Part shown: in pieces, positions 14,301 through 25,500 of the stretch
Position numbering within the stretch: the stretch's first letter is position 1
Layout: each line of letters starts with the position of its first letter
Source: Acanthaster planci
Taxonomy: Eukaryota; Echinodermata; Asteroidea; Valvatida; Acanthasteridae
DNA: 64,000 nt
Reading direction: 5' to 3'
Assembly: GCF_001949145.1 (NCBI RefSeq)
Contig: NW_019091499.1
Location: 588,785 to 652,784 of the forward strand
Position numbers and translations under genes: made by a program
Notes under the pieces: generated by a model
Databases searched by the model: none
Told to the model about the DNA's origin: nothing
Seen by the model: only the letters and a program-made list of their open reading frames with translations

Positions 14301-15306
14301 TGCTGTGGCCATCAGTAGGGATGACACCTTCATGGTCGGATGTAGCAAGGGATGGTATGTCCTCAGCTTACCTGACTTTGCAATCAAGAACACATTCAAA
14401 GATCGATGGATGATACCAACTCATTGTGTGATCAGCCCCGAAGGCCGCCGGCTCATAGCAGGGCTAGGTCAGCCGCAGTTTGAAATCCGCTTCTTTTATC
14501 TCGAGTCGGGGCAGACGCTTCAGATCATCCGGTTGAGATCCTATTCCTTTCACATGCTAAGGCGTGGCGTGTTCGTCAACCAGTATGTGTCTGGCATGTT
14601 TGACCCCTCGGGAAAGACCAGGATACTACAACTCATCGAGAGCAAACATGGGCGAGTGATTGGTGAGCTTCGTCATGTCGATCAGGTTTTATCTGTTGCC
14701 GTCTCACCTGACGAACGAAGACTTCTCGCTGGTTGCGGCGACCATAATGTCCACTTGTGGAACCTCGCGTCCTTCTCACATGTCACGACTCTGGAAGGAC
14801 ATTCGAAATTCGTCAAATCAGTAGCATTCTCTCCAGATGGAATCCTTGCAGCATCTGGGGCTAACGGCGGGGAAGTCATTATCTGGGACATCCAATTTCA
14901 GTCCTTGAAGCAGTCCATGAAACATGCGCATGAATCTGATGTCTCAAAGGTGATATTCAGTCCTGATGGCCGATTTCTAGTGTCAAGTGCAGAGGATGAT
15001 AACTATATTCAAGTGTGGGACGCCCAGAACGGGAAACACTTGATGAAATACAACACCTATGCTAAGATCAGTTCCATAATAATGTCAGGTAAATGCAACA
15101 CTACCGTTGTAACACTACTGGATGGAAGAGTAGCCTTTCTTGAATTCTCGGCCAGTTTGCTCTCAGCGGCCACCAGTGAGAAGTCTGCCCTCCATCCGAT
15201 TGCTGATGCCTCAATGAGCCTGAACTCAACGTCGGCTCGAAAGCAAATGCCTTATTACCGACCCGAAAACCAGTTACTTAAAAGTAAAACCTGCCACCTT
15301 TTGTGA
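5310..15306 (+). CDS. NWD1: NWD1-like NACHT/WD40 STAND protein, copy 2 (complete, 6 exons, 1731 aa)
   Basis: Coding exons are 5310-5439, 8785-8990, 9266-9614, 9829-12522, 12691-13129 and 13929-15306. All junctions are GT-AG and in phase, giving 5196 nt. Residues about 36-230 form a DUF4062-like domain: VRIFTSSTF is joined across the first intron to DTSVERNAL, followed by DMRWGVRDE and QKYGYRP. The NACHT is in exon 4, with Walker A GESGSGKT near residue 410 and Walker B LVIFLDSLDQL near 500, then YWYHRQF. WD40 blades run from about 935 to 1690, with at least nine recognisable motifs (RIWQ, VWNM, FWNL, LWDI, IWDV, LWDV, LWNL, IWDI, VWDA). A charged insert lies at about nt 12310-12470. The tail ends SKTCHLL-stop, a CaaX-type signal. 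ATG 5310 is the first true ATG in frame. Length is near vertebrate NWD1/NWD2 as I recall them. A ligand-sensing or innate-immune role is inferred from architecture. Confidence 0.92.
6375..6393 (+). repeat. CAGTGGCGT-type dispersed element end
   Basis: CAGTGGCGTGACTAATGGG resembles the CAGTGGCGTAACTAGGGGG ends found elsewhere in this window (17356, 32982, 47623). It is probably the terminus of a dispersed DNA element or SINE-like repeat. Confidence 0.4.
6551..6784. mobile_element. Short TIR element (MITE-like), 234 bp
   Basis: The ends are perfect inverted repeats of ACTGTAAACAAA. Inside, similarity between the arms continues in degraded form (AATGACTAATA on the left against ACTTTTATTAGTCA on the right). 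There is no coding potential. It is probably a non-autonomous DNA element; no target-site duplication is clear. Confidence 0.6.
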
Positions 15307-18300
15307 AGCTACATGAACGCTATAACGGGAAGGAAACCAAAAAACAGCACCACATTGGAGCTTCCCTAACGCTTCTTAAGTTCAAATTTCACGAGGTTAA
15401 CACGGGGGCTTACTTAGCACACAAAAATGCAAAAATTTTATGTCAGGGAATCATTCAGAAAGGAACTATCAGCATAGGTCCCTGTGGATATCCATCGTAG
15501 ATTCGATATTCAAATCCATTACAGGCCGTTCCCTTTTATCTCCCAAAATCTGCCGTCCTCTGGGACTATTGGGGTGCATTCTTTGAAAAGATGTGACCTT
15601 AATCGGTGCATAGTCACGCCAATGCCTTCCTGAAAAAAAAAACCGCCTGCAACCGGTTCGTTTTATCATGGCTGGTCTTTTTACTCTGCAACGAGATATA
15701 CAGCAGGCCAATTTTGGCTGTTATTCTGCATACCCCCCCCGACTTTAAAGGTCGCTGGGATGGGCAACTGTTTTTCTAAAGCGCTGACGTTATAAGGCAT
15801 CATGAGTTGCTCTTGGGTTTGGAGTGTACCTTAATTCATTAAGCGTGCCCACGTCACGCGCGCGGGAGTTCCACTGATGGAGTTACACATGTACTAGTAC
15901 TGAAACGGTTTTTATCAACTGAGAAATGTGACTATTCTGGTGTCCTGTAAGCAGTTAGGGACTAGGGAAATCTGTATGGACTTTTACTCTTTTCGACGTA
16001 TCATCATGATGAAGTATTGCGCACTTGTTATTTTGTTTCACTCCTTTTTTGAAAGATAGATAGCAGATATAAGTACAGTTACTGTGTGAATACATGTACA
16101 TGTAAATGAGTCCACTATTCGATGCTATGTATTCCGATTTTATTTCGCTCATTCCCTAATTAAATGAAATACAGTCCGAGTCAAATTAATGTACAAAATC
16201 ACTTACACGTGAACGTATTGCATGAAATGTACAATGAAAAAATTCATCTAAAATACACATTTAAAATGTTATAATTTGGTAATAAACATGAACCTTCTTT
16301 CTTTGATGAGCAGGGCTGAAAATGTGTTTCTCCTCGAGTTGAATGTATAAATGAAACTTCTGTTTACAGGCGCATCATTCTGTCACAAGACCAAAATTCA
16401 CCCAAAACGCATTCAAGCAAACCTGGTGTTATGGTATTCGGTTGTTAGTTCCCAACGAAGAACGGCTTGAGTTTTCAACAATTTCAAACTAACAAAGACG
16501 AAACAAAAACCCAAAGCAAACCCCTCCCTAAAATCAAAAATAAAACGACAAAGCAACCAAATCAAACTGAAATTCACAATAAACTGAATCAACAGGCTTA
16601 AGGATAAAAGTCATTGACCACACTTAAAATAGCTAACTTAAAATAATAAATGACAGAATACAGAGTCCACGCTACGACACGTTGTACAAAATAATGAAGT
16701 CCAACAGCCTTATACGCTATGCGTACCTATACTATACAGATTTCTTCTCTGCGGCTTTCCCAGTCTAATTTTTCAAAGCCCCTAGGCATGCAGCATTCAA
16801 TTTCAGTTCCGTTTGTTTCGAACACAGCCCTTTCGCTGCAGGACTGCTTCCGTTTACACGAGCACATCTTAAATTTAAAATATTAATAATATACGAAGAA
16901 AATACATTCCATAGCCAGATGAAATGAACACCCACACATACAAGGGTTAAGGTGAGGTTTAGGACGGGTGCAGATTAATACCATCATATAACAAAACACA
17001 ATGGAATCTCTGTCCTTTTTGCATTAAGATGACCAGTCTGATTGATGCTGGTGCCACCTGTCCGACTGACATGTCAAAATGTGCAGAAGGAAAAGCTGGT
17101 TCAACCCCGCTTGATTTATATTCTGAGGGATTCTAAGAATTACAATACAGGGTCCCATAAAAAAAGGCGAATGTCTTTTTGTGGTGTGCTTTACTTGTAA
17201 GATTTCCCACCGCCTAACATGAACTGTTTGTGGATTATACACAGTTGAGAATGGCCAATACACAGTACAATATGACACAGCTCTGGGTAGTCCTGGGACG
17301 CCAGTAAAACAAACCCAAACATGTTTGCTCCTGTTCCTCTGCGTGGTTTGACCCCCAGTGGCGTATTCAGGTATTGGGCATGGGAGGCAAACTGAAAATT
17401 AAAAAAAAATTCATTCATGCATTTAAAGAGGCCTCATTCTTGCCCTTTCAAAAAAAAATGGGTAACTTTTAGGCCCCTAATAACTTTGACGCACGACATC
17501 ACCGACTACCGTCCAATCCTACATTTTGAACTCGGCAGACAGTGGAACACAATTCTCCTTTGAACCCTTGCTAAACTTCAGTGACAGTCCACACATTGTG
17601 GCACTCAGTAATGCCTTTCTGCTCATCAGACATGGTTTTAACCGCTGCTGTCTCCAACGAAAACAGTTTGGAGTTTCAAAAACGCAAGGTTGTGGAAGAG
17701 CTCCATGCTCGAACAAATCAAGCATGCGCGAGTTGGCTTATGGCCGTGCTGATAAGGCAGACCAAAGCTGTTTATAGAGCGAGTTCCGAGATGAGTGTCT
17801 TGCTTGTTGGAACCAAAATGGTGGATCATGCGTCAATGCACATGGGTAATTAACACAAAACAGCTGCATGCTGCACTGCACATCTAATGAACAGCCATTT
17901 TGGTTCCTAGGTCAGAAGTTGGCGCTACTCTCCACATACCTAGGTAGACCGATTTGCTGAGGCCATGCGGTGTTCCTGTCACTCAGGCGCGCATTCCTAA
18001 GCGCGTGATTTTGGTTAGCAGTGCAGCTGCAGGCACCAATTGGCTGATGAGGAAGCATTTAGTGTGCATCTCTTTTGTTCATGCGCGTGGAGACACCGCA
18101 GTAATGATTCCTGATTCATGTCACCGGTTTGGTCTATATACAGCTCTGGGGCAGACCTCGCGCACGCGTATGTCCGTTCCCAAATGACCACACATTTTGG
18201 GCGAGCGCTGTTGGAATATAGAACTGCCTCATTGGTCTGAAATTACAGCCAATGCACTGTGGTGCTCCACGTTAATGTATTTTATGGTTTTTGTTTTCAA

Positions 18301-19594
18301 AACGGCACTTACATGGAAAAGGAAATTTGTCAGTCCATAATCAAATCTATTATACCTTATAATTCCTTATCAAAGAAACGTTTTTAATTATAGCGAAAGC
18401 AACAACATTGTTACTATTCTTTCTATTTCATTTAAAAAAGAGACAGTTCATTTACAGATTGCAAAAAAAAAAACTAAACTAGGAAACGGACTGACAGATG
18501 TCCCCTTTCACACAGAATACCAAAACTCAACATACTGTAAAGATGGATATTGGGGGAAAAGTAAATCCGAAGTACCAAATTTTAAAAAAATGTCACCATC
18601 TACCGGTATTTACACTAGATAGTTTTATACATAAATCTGGGAATAGCTTTGTTTATATACACTGAACATTGGTTTGCTGAAAAATTGAACCAATCAGTGT
18701 TTTCAGTTGTTTTTTTTTTCGCATGTCATTCTGCCTTGGTGAAAACAAATTTTTTTTGGGGGGGGCCGCTTGATATTTGTTGGTTTATATCACAGCTACT
18801 TAATCATCTTCAGTTAACCTCTAAAAAAGTTTCCTAAACTTCCATATTATACCGTTAAATCTTTCCAACATCTGGCAAATGGTTAGATATCTAGGGGGGG
18901 GGGTAAATTGAGTTGGTCGATTCTTAAAATAGACAAATGTAAATTCCATTTGATATTGTATTCCATCACTGCAAAGACACTGATTTGAACGGATACAAAA
19001 GGACCAATGTTACAAATAACTTCCTCTTACCCCCTCAAAAAATAATAATAATAAAAAAATAAAAACACAGTGGTAAATTTTGCAATAAATGTTTCAAATG
19101 TTACCAAGCTTTGCATTACATTTTTTTCTGTCCAGAAAACTACATGTATTTGTTCCAAATGTTGGCTTGGGGCACACCACAGCATGCCAGCTAGCATACA
19201 GGTATTTCAGATCTCATACTTCTATGTGCCTCTGCAACCATTATACGATCAAAGGTGGACCTGAGTTCCTTGAAATACTGTACATTGGAACACGGAGGGC
19301 CATGGGCCCCCTCTCTCCCTTTGTATTTTTGCATTTCAATAAACCTACATGAGGATCTGCCACTGAAGGTGATGCATGTTTAAGAGACAGAGCTAATTGT
19401 CAGGTTCATCTGTAAGTGCAGGAAGAATTTGAAGACCTGTTTTTTCGATCTATCAAAGACAAAGATGTACACTTGGTTATTGTACAACTATCGCTCCCTC
19501 TGATGATAACCTATAGAATTCCTGACAGAATTCTAAGGTTGCCATGGGCCATGTAGCCAACTGATTAAATGTACCTTTTATACAAGCAAAACTA
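15307..19594. other. Intergenic region between NWD1-like copy 2 and the MBD gene
   Basis: The two genes converge here. I find no supported coding exon. Short ORFs around 17520-17850 lack family motifs and consistent splice signals. A CAGTGGCGTA repeat end lies at 17356, and poly-A and poly-G tracts occur around 18470-18900. A TATA-like run (TCTATATACAGC) near 18133 has no gene after it. Confidence 0.55.
17356..17375 (+). repeat. CAGTGGCGTA-type dispersed element end
   Basis: CAGTGGCGTATTCAGGTATT followed by GGGCATGGGAGGCA matches the repeat-end class also seen at 6375, 32982 and 47623. Confidence 0.4.
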
Positions 19595-22500
19595 TCAAAC
19601 AATGGGTGAGGAGTGCCTCCGGCCCTTCTTTGAACTTGGCGGACTCGGGGTCGACGAGACATCACTCACATCTGGGCCCGCCTCCTCGGTTGTGCCAGGA
19701 TCAAAGTCATCCTCAGAGTCTTCCTCTGAGGACTCGTCCTCGGACATCTCCCGGATGTCACCCGGCTTCTGGAAGTTGATTTTGACCAGGAGCTTCTGCA
19801 GCTGCTGGGCCCGACTGGCCTTCTTTGAGCCGGTGTCCGGTGGGGGCTTCATGACTTTACGCTGCTGCTTCCCCTTCTTGGCCTTGCTGACCGCTTGCTT
19901 CCCCGGGGACTTTGTCCCACCTGCGCTGTTCTTCCTCGGTCGTCCCCTCTTCGGCGTTACCTTTTGCACCTTTGACTTTCCCACTGTTTTCTTCTTTGGG
20001 GTGGTCTTCTTCTTCTTCTTCTCCAGCTTGACGGGCGTCGTCAGTTTTCTGAATCTGGCTGGGGTGGCGGAGGAACCTGTGTGCTTGAAGCTGAAGTCAT
20101 CAATAGACAGGGAAGAGCCTGTCTCTTCCAGATAAGCATGAAGTTGAGGCCGTGACCGGAATTTTTTTCCTGTTGGGCTGGGTGCAAATAAACAAGATAC
20201 ACTTAGCTGTAGCTTCATAAACATTAAGGCAACACAATTTTAATGTTCTAGCAATTTACTGTACTTGTATAAGGTTACTGCCATTGAAGTGCTTGCACAA
20301 TGCAAGTGAAATCTAACTGAATCCAAATTATCCTCAACTCAAGCTTGCTTTGTGCGCAAGTTGGAAAAGTACCCACATTGTTCACTAATCTTAAATATTT
20401 CATAATGGCAACCAGTCTGATTTGAATAAAACAAACAATAAGTTTAACAGAAATGTTTCACTGTAGCTTTTCTGTTCGTCTTTGGTGTTCTAGCCATCAG
20501 CAGATCAGAACGCCATAAAATCTGCATGATGTTAATGTACAGGTACATAGTACGATGCAGATTTCTATGGGCATCATTGCATGGGTCATGCGTCAGGGAC
20601 CAGACATACTGCTGGGCTATGTGTAACCTCTTTCCCTCTGTGCTGAACAATGCTAATATACAAGTCAGTCGTTGAATGTAACTGAAACTATCGTAATCAT
20701 GCACTGCCTGTGGGGCGTTGTTTTTTCACTCGCGTATACACACCTTGACACCGTTTTGCAGTGAGTTTTAACTGACCGAATGGTGGGATATTTTGTGCAT
20801 GATTTTTCATCATCATGAATGTTCACCACCATAGCAGAAAAGTCTGCACTCTTTCTTAAGAACTGAGCGGCTGTCATCCAATATGATATACTGAATTACA
20901 AAATTAGGGCAAGTTACATTTTGTTGCGCAAGTCGTTTCAAATGCCAACTTTTGCACGGCACAAGTTACAATTTTTTGCAATTTTGAGCCGTTTTAAGGT
21001 AGCTGTAAAGTTAAAGTAATAATTGCAGGAAATTATTAAACTTCAAAGTGTGAGTTCTGATGCTTGTTAAAAGGCACAGGGAAAAAACTTTTGGTTGAAA
21101 TATCAACCCAGGAAAGACAGTCTGGTTGAACAGCAGCCATTTGGAAACTGCACCTCACACACTAATTCTTTAGTATACAGAAACAAAAGAAATACCCCAC
21201 AAGAATACAATGGAATGGTCTGTAAGTTGAGGTACATGTATGTAACTTTCAACAAAAGTGCCCAAAATTGTTGTGTAAGGCATAATAAAATGGAACGCAT
21301 GAGTAAAAAGATAAATTACACCAGACAAAGATTAATTAAATAGCCTAGCAATGGTCTTGATGGGCCTGCATATTGGAATAATACACAAAAACTGCCCTTA
21401 GCATGTCCAGTCATAAGTGGTAGTCACAATGTCAGGCTATTTGTACATGTGCGTGTATTGCTTGTGACTAGCTGTTTTGCTACTAGGTATTTTTTTCCAG
21501 AGAAAAAAATATTCTTCTCATCTTTACCTCCAAATGTAAACATCAAACCTTCCAGCCGTCCCCCCTTGCATTCTCTGAGTAACAACACGCCTCCATCCCT
21601 CTGGTACGAGTGGCTCGTCCCCAGTCGCAGTGACTACAGCCTGCGGTGGAGGTGTCCTTGGGGTGGTCTTTGGTGACTTCGGTGCTGCTGGTGATTTGGC
21701 AACCTGGGTCTTCTTGGGCGCAGCCCGCCTCTTAACGGGGGTGTTCACTACAGAGTCAGGACCGTCACTGTCCTCTCCTGCTTTTCGTTTTTTCACGGGC
21801 TGCCTTTTATGGTCTGTCTCTGTTGGTGCCACTTTGACCTCAGCAGCAGTTTCTGCCTCTGCTGAGGGAGTGGATGGCGATGTGGATTCAGCTTCGGCGG
21901 GGACGTTTGCCTCCAACTCAGGTATCCTTTTCTCATCGAGATCCTGTTCTTCTTCAGTTGTGTCACTTGAAGTTAATGTCTTGGTTTCACTCTCTGCTTT
22001 AGCCCTCTCTGCTGCCAAGAGAGCTTCCTGTCTCCTGGCCTCCTCCTCCATCTCGGCCCGATGGCGCTTCTTGGGTGTCAAGGGCCTGGTGGAACTTGAG
22101 ACAGGCACAACAAGAGGGCTAATCTTACAGATTGGAGAAACATCACTCTCACTGGATCCTGAGGATGAGCTACAAAATAAAAAAGAAAAAAAATCCAACT
22201 ACTACTTGAATTTCAACTTTCATACACGCAAGACGTACACGCACATGTACACTGCAGTCAACTGTTCCTGCTTGTGTTGCAATTTGTTTTCCATTACGGC
22301 TGAGCAATCCAGCAGAATTTACCCAAAACATCAACGTTAAAACAATGCGAGCACTCTGAGTACAAGATGGCTCTGTACTGCTTCTGAGCTTATGCACATA
22401 CATGCATGCACATGCCCATGTACATATAAATGCTAGCACAAGCCGTGTAAATCTTGGTGTGCCAGGCCATTGTTGCAGGCGCCTTTGGTACACATTGCAC

Positions 22501-25500
22501 GCAATGTGTGTGGAACATTAACAACTGCAAGGACATACATGTACATGTACGGTACAGCAGAAGATATTGATTTATGAAGTTTGTAACTTTTCTGTCACTG
22601 GATAAGACTTAAGCCTATGCATGGTGGAAGTACTCAATAGGTTAGGCTTGCGGTTGCACCATGTAGAAAAATATCTCTTATATGAGTGTATGCTCTGGTC
22701 GTCTTGAGGAGGGTGAGTCCTGAAGACGAACACAGCATACTGTTCAGAACATCGAGTGTTCACCATCGATTCTTCTCAGAACCACAAACTCATATAAGAC
22801 ATATTTTCTACATGGTGCAACCGCAAACCTAACCTATTCATTTTCTGTCACTGCTGTCTACTGTATCTACACAGTACACCTGACAGATGATTGTGGCGGG
22901 ATTCCAGTCCAAATTTTCATGGTTTTTACTTCATGACCCAATTTCAACTTGAATGATTTCAATGAACTCTCAAATTGATCAGAAGTAAGGACTGAGGACA
23001 TCACCCTTCTGTGTGTTCATGTGGTTGCACACTGCACAGGGCAACACAGTGTCCAGCTGTTCACTTCCAATTCGTGTGTGTAGCACCAGAGATTGCTAGG
23101 GCAGATTGATGTGACTATAGGATGCATGTTCAATGATGTTATGGGTATTATACATGTACACATCTCTGCAGTGCAAATAATGTGTTGTATCAGTCATGTG
23201 ACTGTCACATGTGCATGTCAGAATAGCTCCTGAAAACTGGAAATACAGTTTATTGTCAAATACAGGCCTTCCTTAATATTTATGCAATTTTTAGTCAGGG
23301 CAACTGAAAACGAGGCTGTAGGGGACTCGTTTGTCATGATAGCTGTAAATGGAGGGGATCTTTTCTGAGTTCCTGAGATAATGTTCGGGTTGGTGGAGGA
23401 TAAAAGCAGTGGAGAGCAACAGCTTGGTAAAAGCTTCAAGTATTTTCCAGAAGCCTACATTCATAATCTGAAGAGTATGCAATTTTTTAACAGGATTTTA
23501 TCTGGGACTTCTTGTTGACGTTGCATGCATGCACCACTCGTGTCTAGGACTACAGTAAATGGCTGGGTGTCACCACCATCGAGCTTTACAGAATTACAGA
23601 TGTTATTTCATTATGCTGAGTGCGATCAGTCATGGAGGAAGGAAAACACTGGATCAATCAAACTGCACTGAAGTGCAATAACGTGTAGAGTGTAAAAGTA
23701 GGGCCAGTGATTACGATTTTTTTATACGAACATCTCACATTAAGTGCCAAAAAAGTCATTTCAAAGTCAAATCTGCCTTGTATAGTGGCCCCTCGTCTCC
23801 GTTTATCTTAACAATCAGCAGAGTCCCCTACAGCCTCGTTTTCAGTTCCAGCGCATAAAATTTGCATAAATATTAAGCAAGGCCTATTGGTTGGATCTGA
23901 AGGGCTCACAAGCTGAATACATTGACTGCCATCATCTAAGGGGCCATTGGTAGTTACACGTACATGTATGGGTCTACCAATACTCGCCCACAAGCAATAG
24001 CCGTATTATTAATGGACATTTGTAACTTGCCAAAAACTGCCAAAATGATGTTCGGGACGCAATACAATTAAGTACAAATTTATGAAAAGAACATTAAAAT
24101 AGATAGAAGAAAGAAAATAAATAGTGAAAGGCGGTTCCTACCGAACATTAACCACTACCAGCCGGGGACTCCGAAATCGGAGCCGTATGGTTTATATGTG
24201 TGGCCGGGGTCTCCGAACTTGGACAAAGGAAATAGGGCCCTGTAACAAAAGACCATACTCNNNNNNNNNNNNNNNNNNNNNNNNNNNNNNNNNNNNNNNN
24301 NNNNNNNNNNNNNNNNNNNNNNNNNNNNNNNNNNNNNNNNNNNNNNNNNNNNNNNNNNNNNNNNNNNNNNNNNNNNNNNNNNNNNNNNNNNNNNNNNNNN
24401 NNNNNNNNNNNNNNNNNNNNNNNNNNNNNNNNNNNNNNNNNNNNNNNNNNNNNNNNNNNNNNNNNNNNNNNNNNNNNNNNNNNNNNNNNNNNNNNNNNNN
24501 NNNNNNNNNNNNNNNNNNNNNNNNNNNNNNNNNNNNNNNNNNNNNNNNNNNNNNNNNNNNNNNNNNNNNNNNNNNNNNNNNNNNNNNNNNNNNNNNNNNN
24601 NNNNNNNNNNNNNNNNNNNNNNNNNNNNNNNNNNNNNNNNNNNNNNNNNNNNNNNNNNNNGAAGTGGTTAAGACCTGCATGAGGAAACAACATTCACCCC
24701 ATGACTTGTGAGTAAGGGAGGCAAAGAGGCATCTACCCACAGAAGACAGACAGCAGTGCTACATACATACAACTAAATTGAAAGTCCTTGTTGTCAGCAG
24801 TAAGACAGCTTGACCAATAATAGCATAGTTAGCAGAAAAGAAAAAATGGAAAAAAGGAGCCGCTTTGTAATTGACGATTACAAAACATTTTATTGTCAAA
24901 CTCTTGCCCATTTTCTGTCCCTCTCATCCTCAAATAAGAGCCATGCTGCAGTTGGTTGAATTGCATCTCTGTGCCAATAATGACTAATTACAGTGCGGGA
25001 CTTTCATTTGAGGGAGATATGGGAAGGAAAAGAAAGACAGGAGTAGTGCTATAGGCCTACTTGGTCAACCCGTCATACTGCTGACAACAACCTGTCAATT
25101 CAGTAACTATTGTTAATCTTCCATGGTCACAATAGTGTACATGTAGGTAAGAAAAGTTCTATTTCCATCAAATTTTGGTTTGAATTAACTACATGTAGAT
25201 GTTAGAAGGTAGGCCTGCATGTACATCGAACCTCCCCAGTTGACAATTGTTGACCGCTGTGGTGTGGGATATGATGTTGTGAACACCCGAGGGACGCATA
25301 GTGCCCCGAGGCGAAGTCGAGGGCACTTTGCCCGAGGGCACATACAGTACCTCTGTCTTAACCCTAACCGCCAAGCATATTGTTTGGCTTACACTACACA
25401 GCACTACAAAATACTAAGTAGTAGTCTGAGCCTGAAGGACCTAGCGCTACAGATTACTACTTCTGGCTAGGTTACTTCCATTGTTACTTATACCGAGAAC

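Noticed and set aside
17526-17853. Overlapping ORFs of 83-90 codons on the plus strand
   Set aside because: No recognisable domain, start context or splice partner.
18125-18150. TATA-like TCTATATACAGC as a possible promoter
   Set aside because: No coding exon follows on the plus strand for more than 10 kb.
19569-20135. Plus-strand ORF of 188 codons opposite the MBD exon, and 21630-22340
   Set aside because: These are antisense shadows of low-complexity Lys/Ser/Glu codons; the minus frame carries the MBD.
24124-24740. Three ORFs of about 180-195 codons
   Set aside because: They read through the 400 N of the assembly gap and are artefacts.
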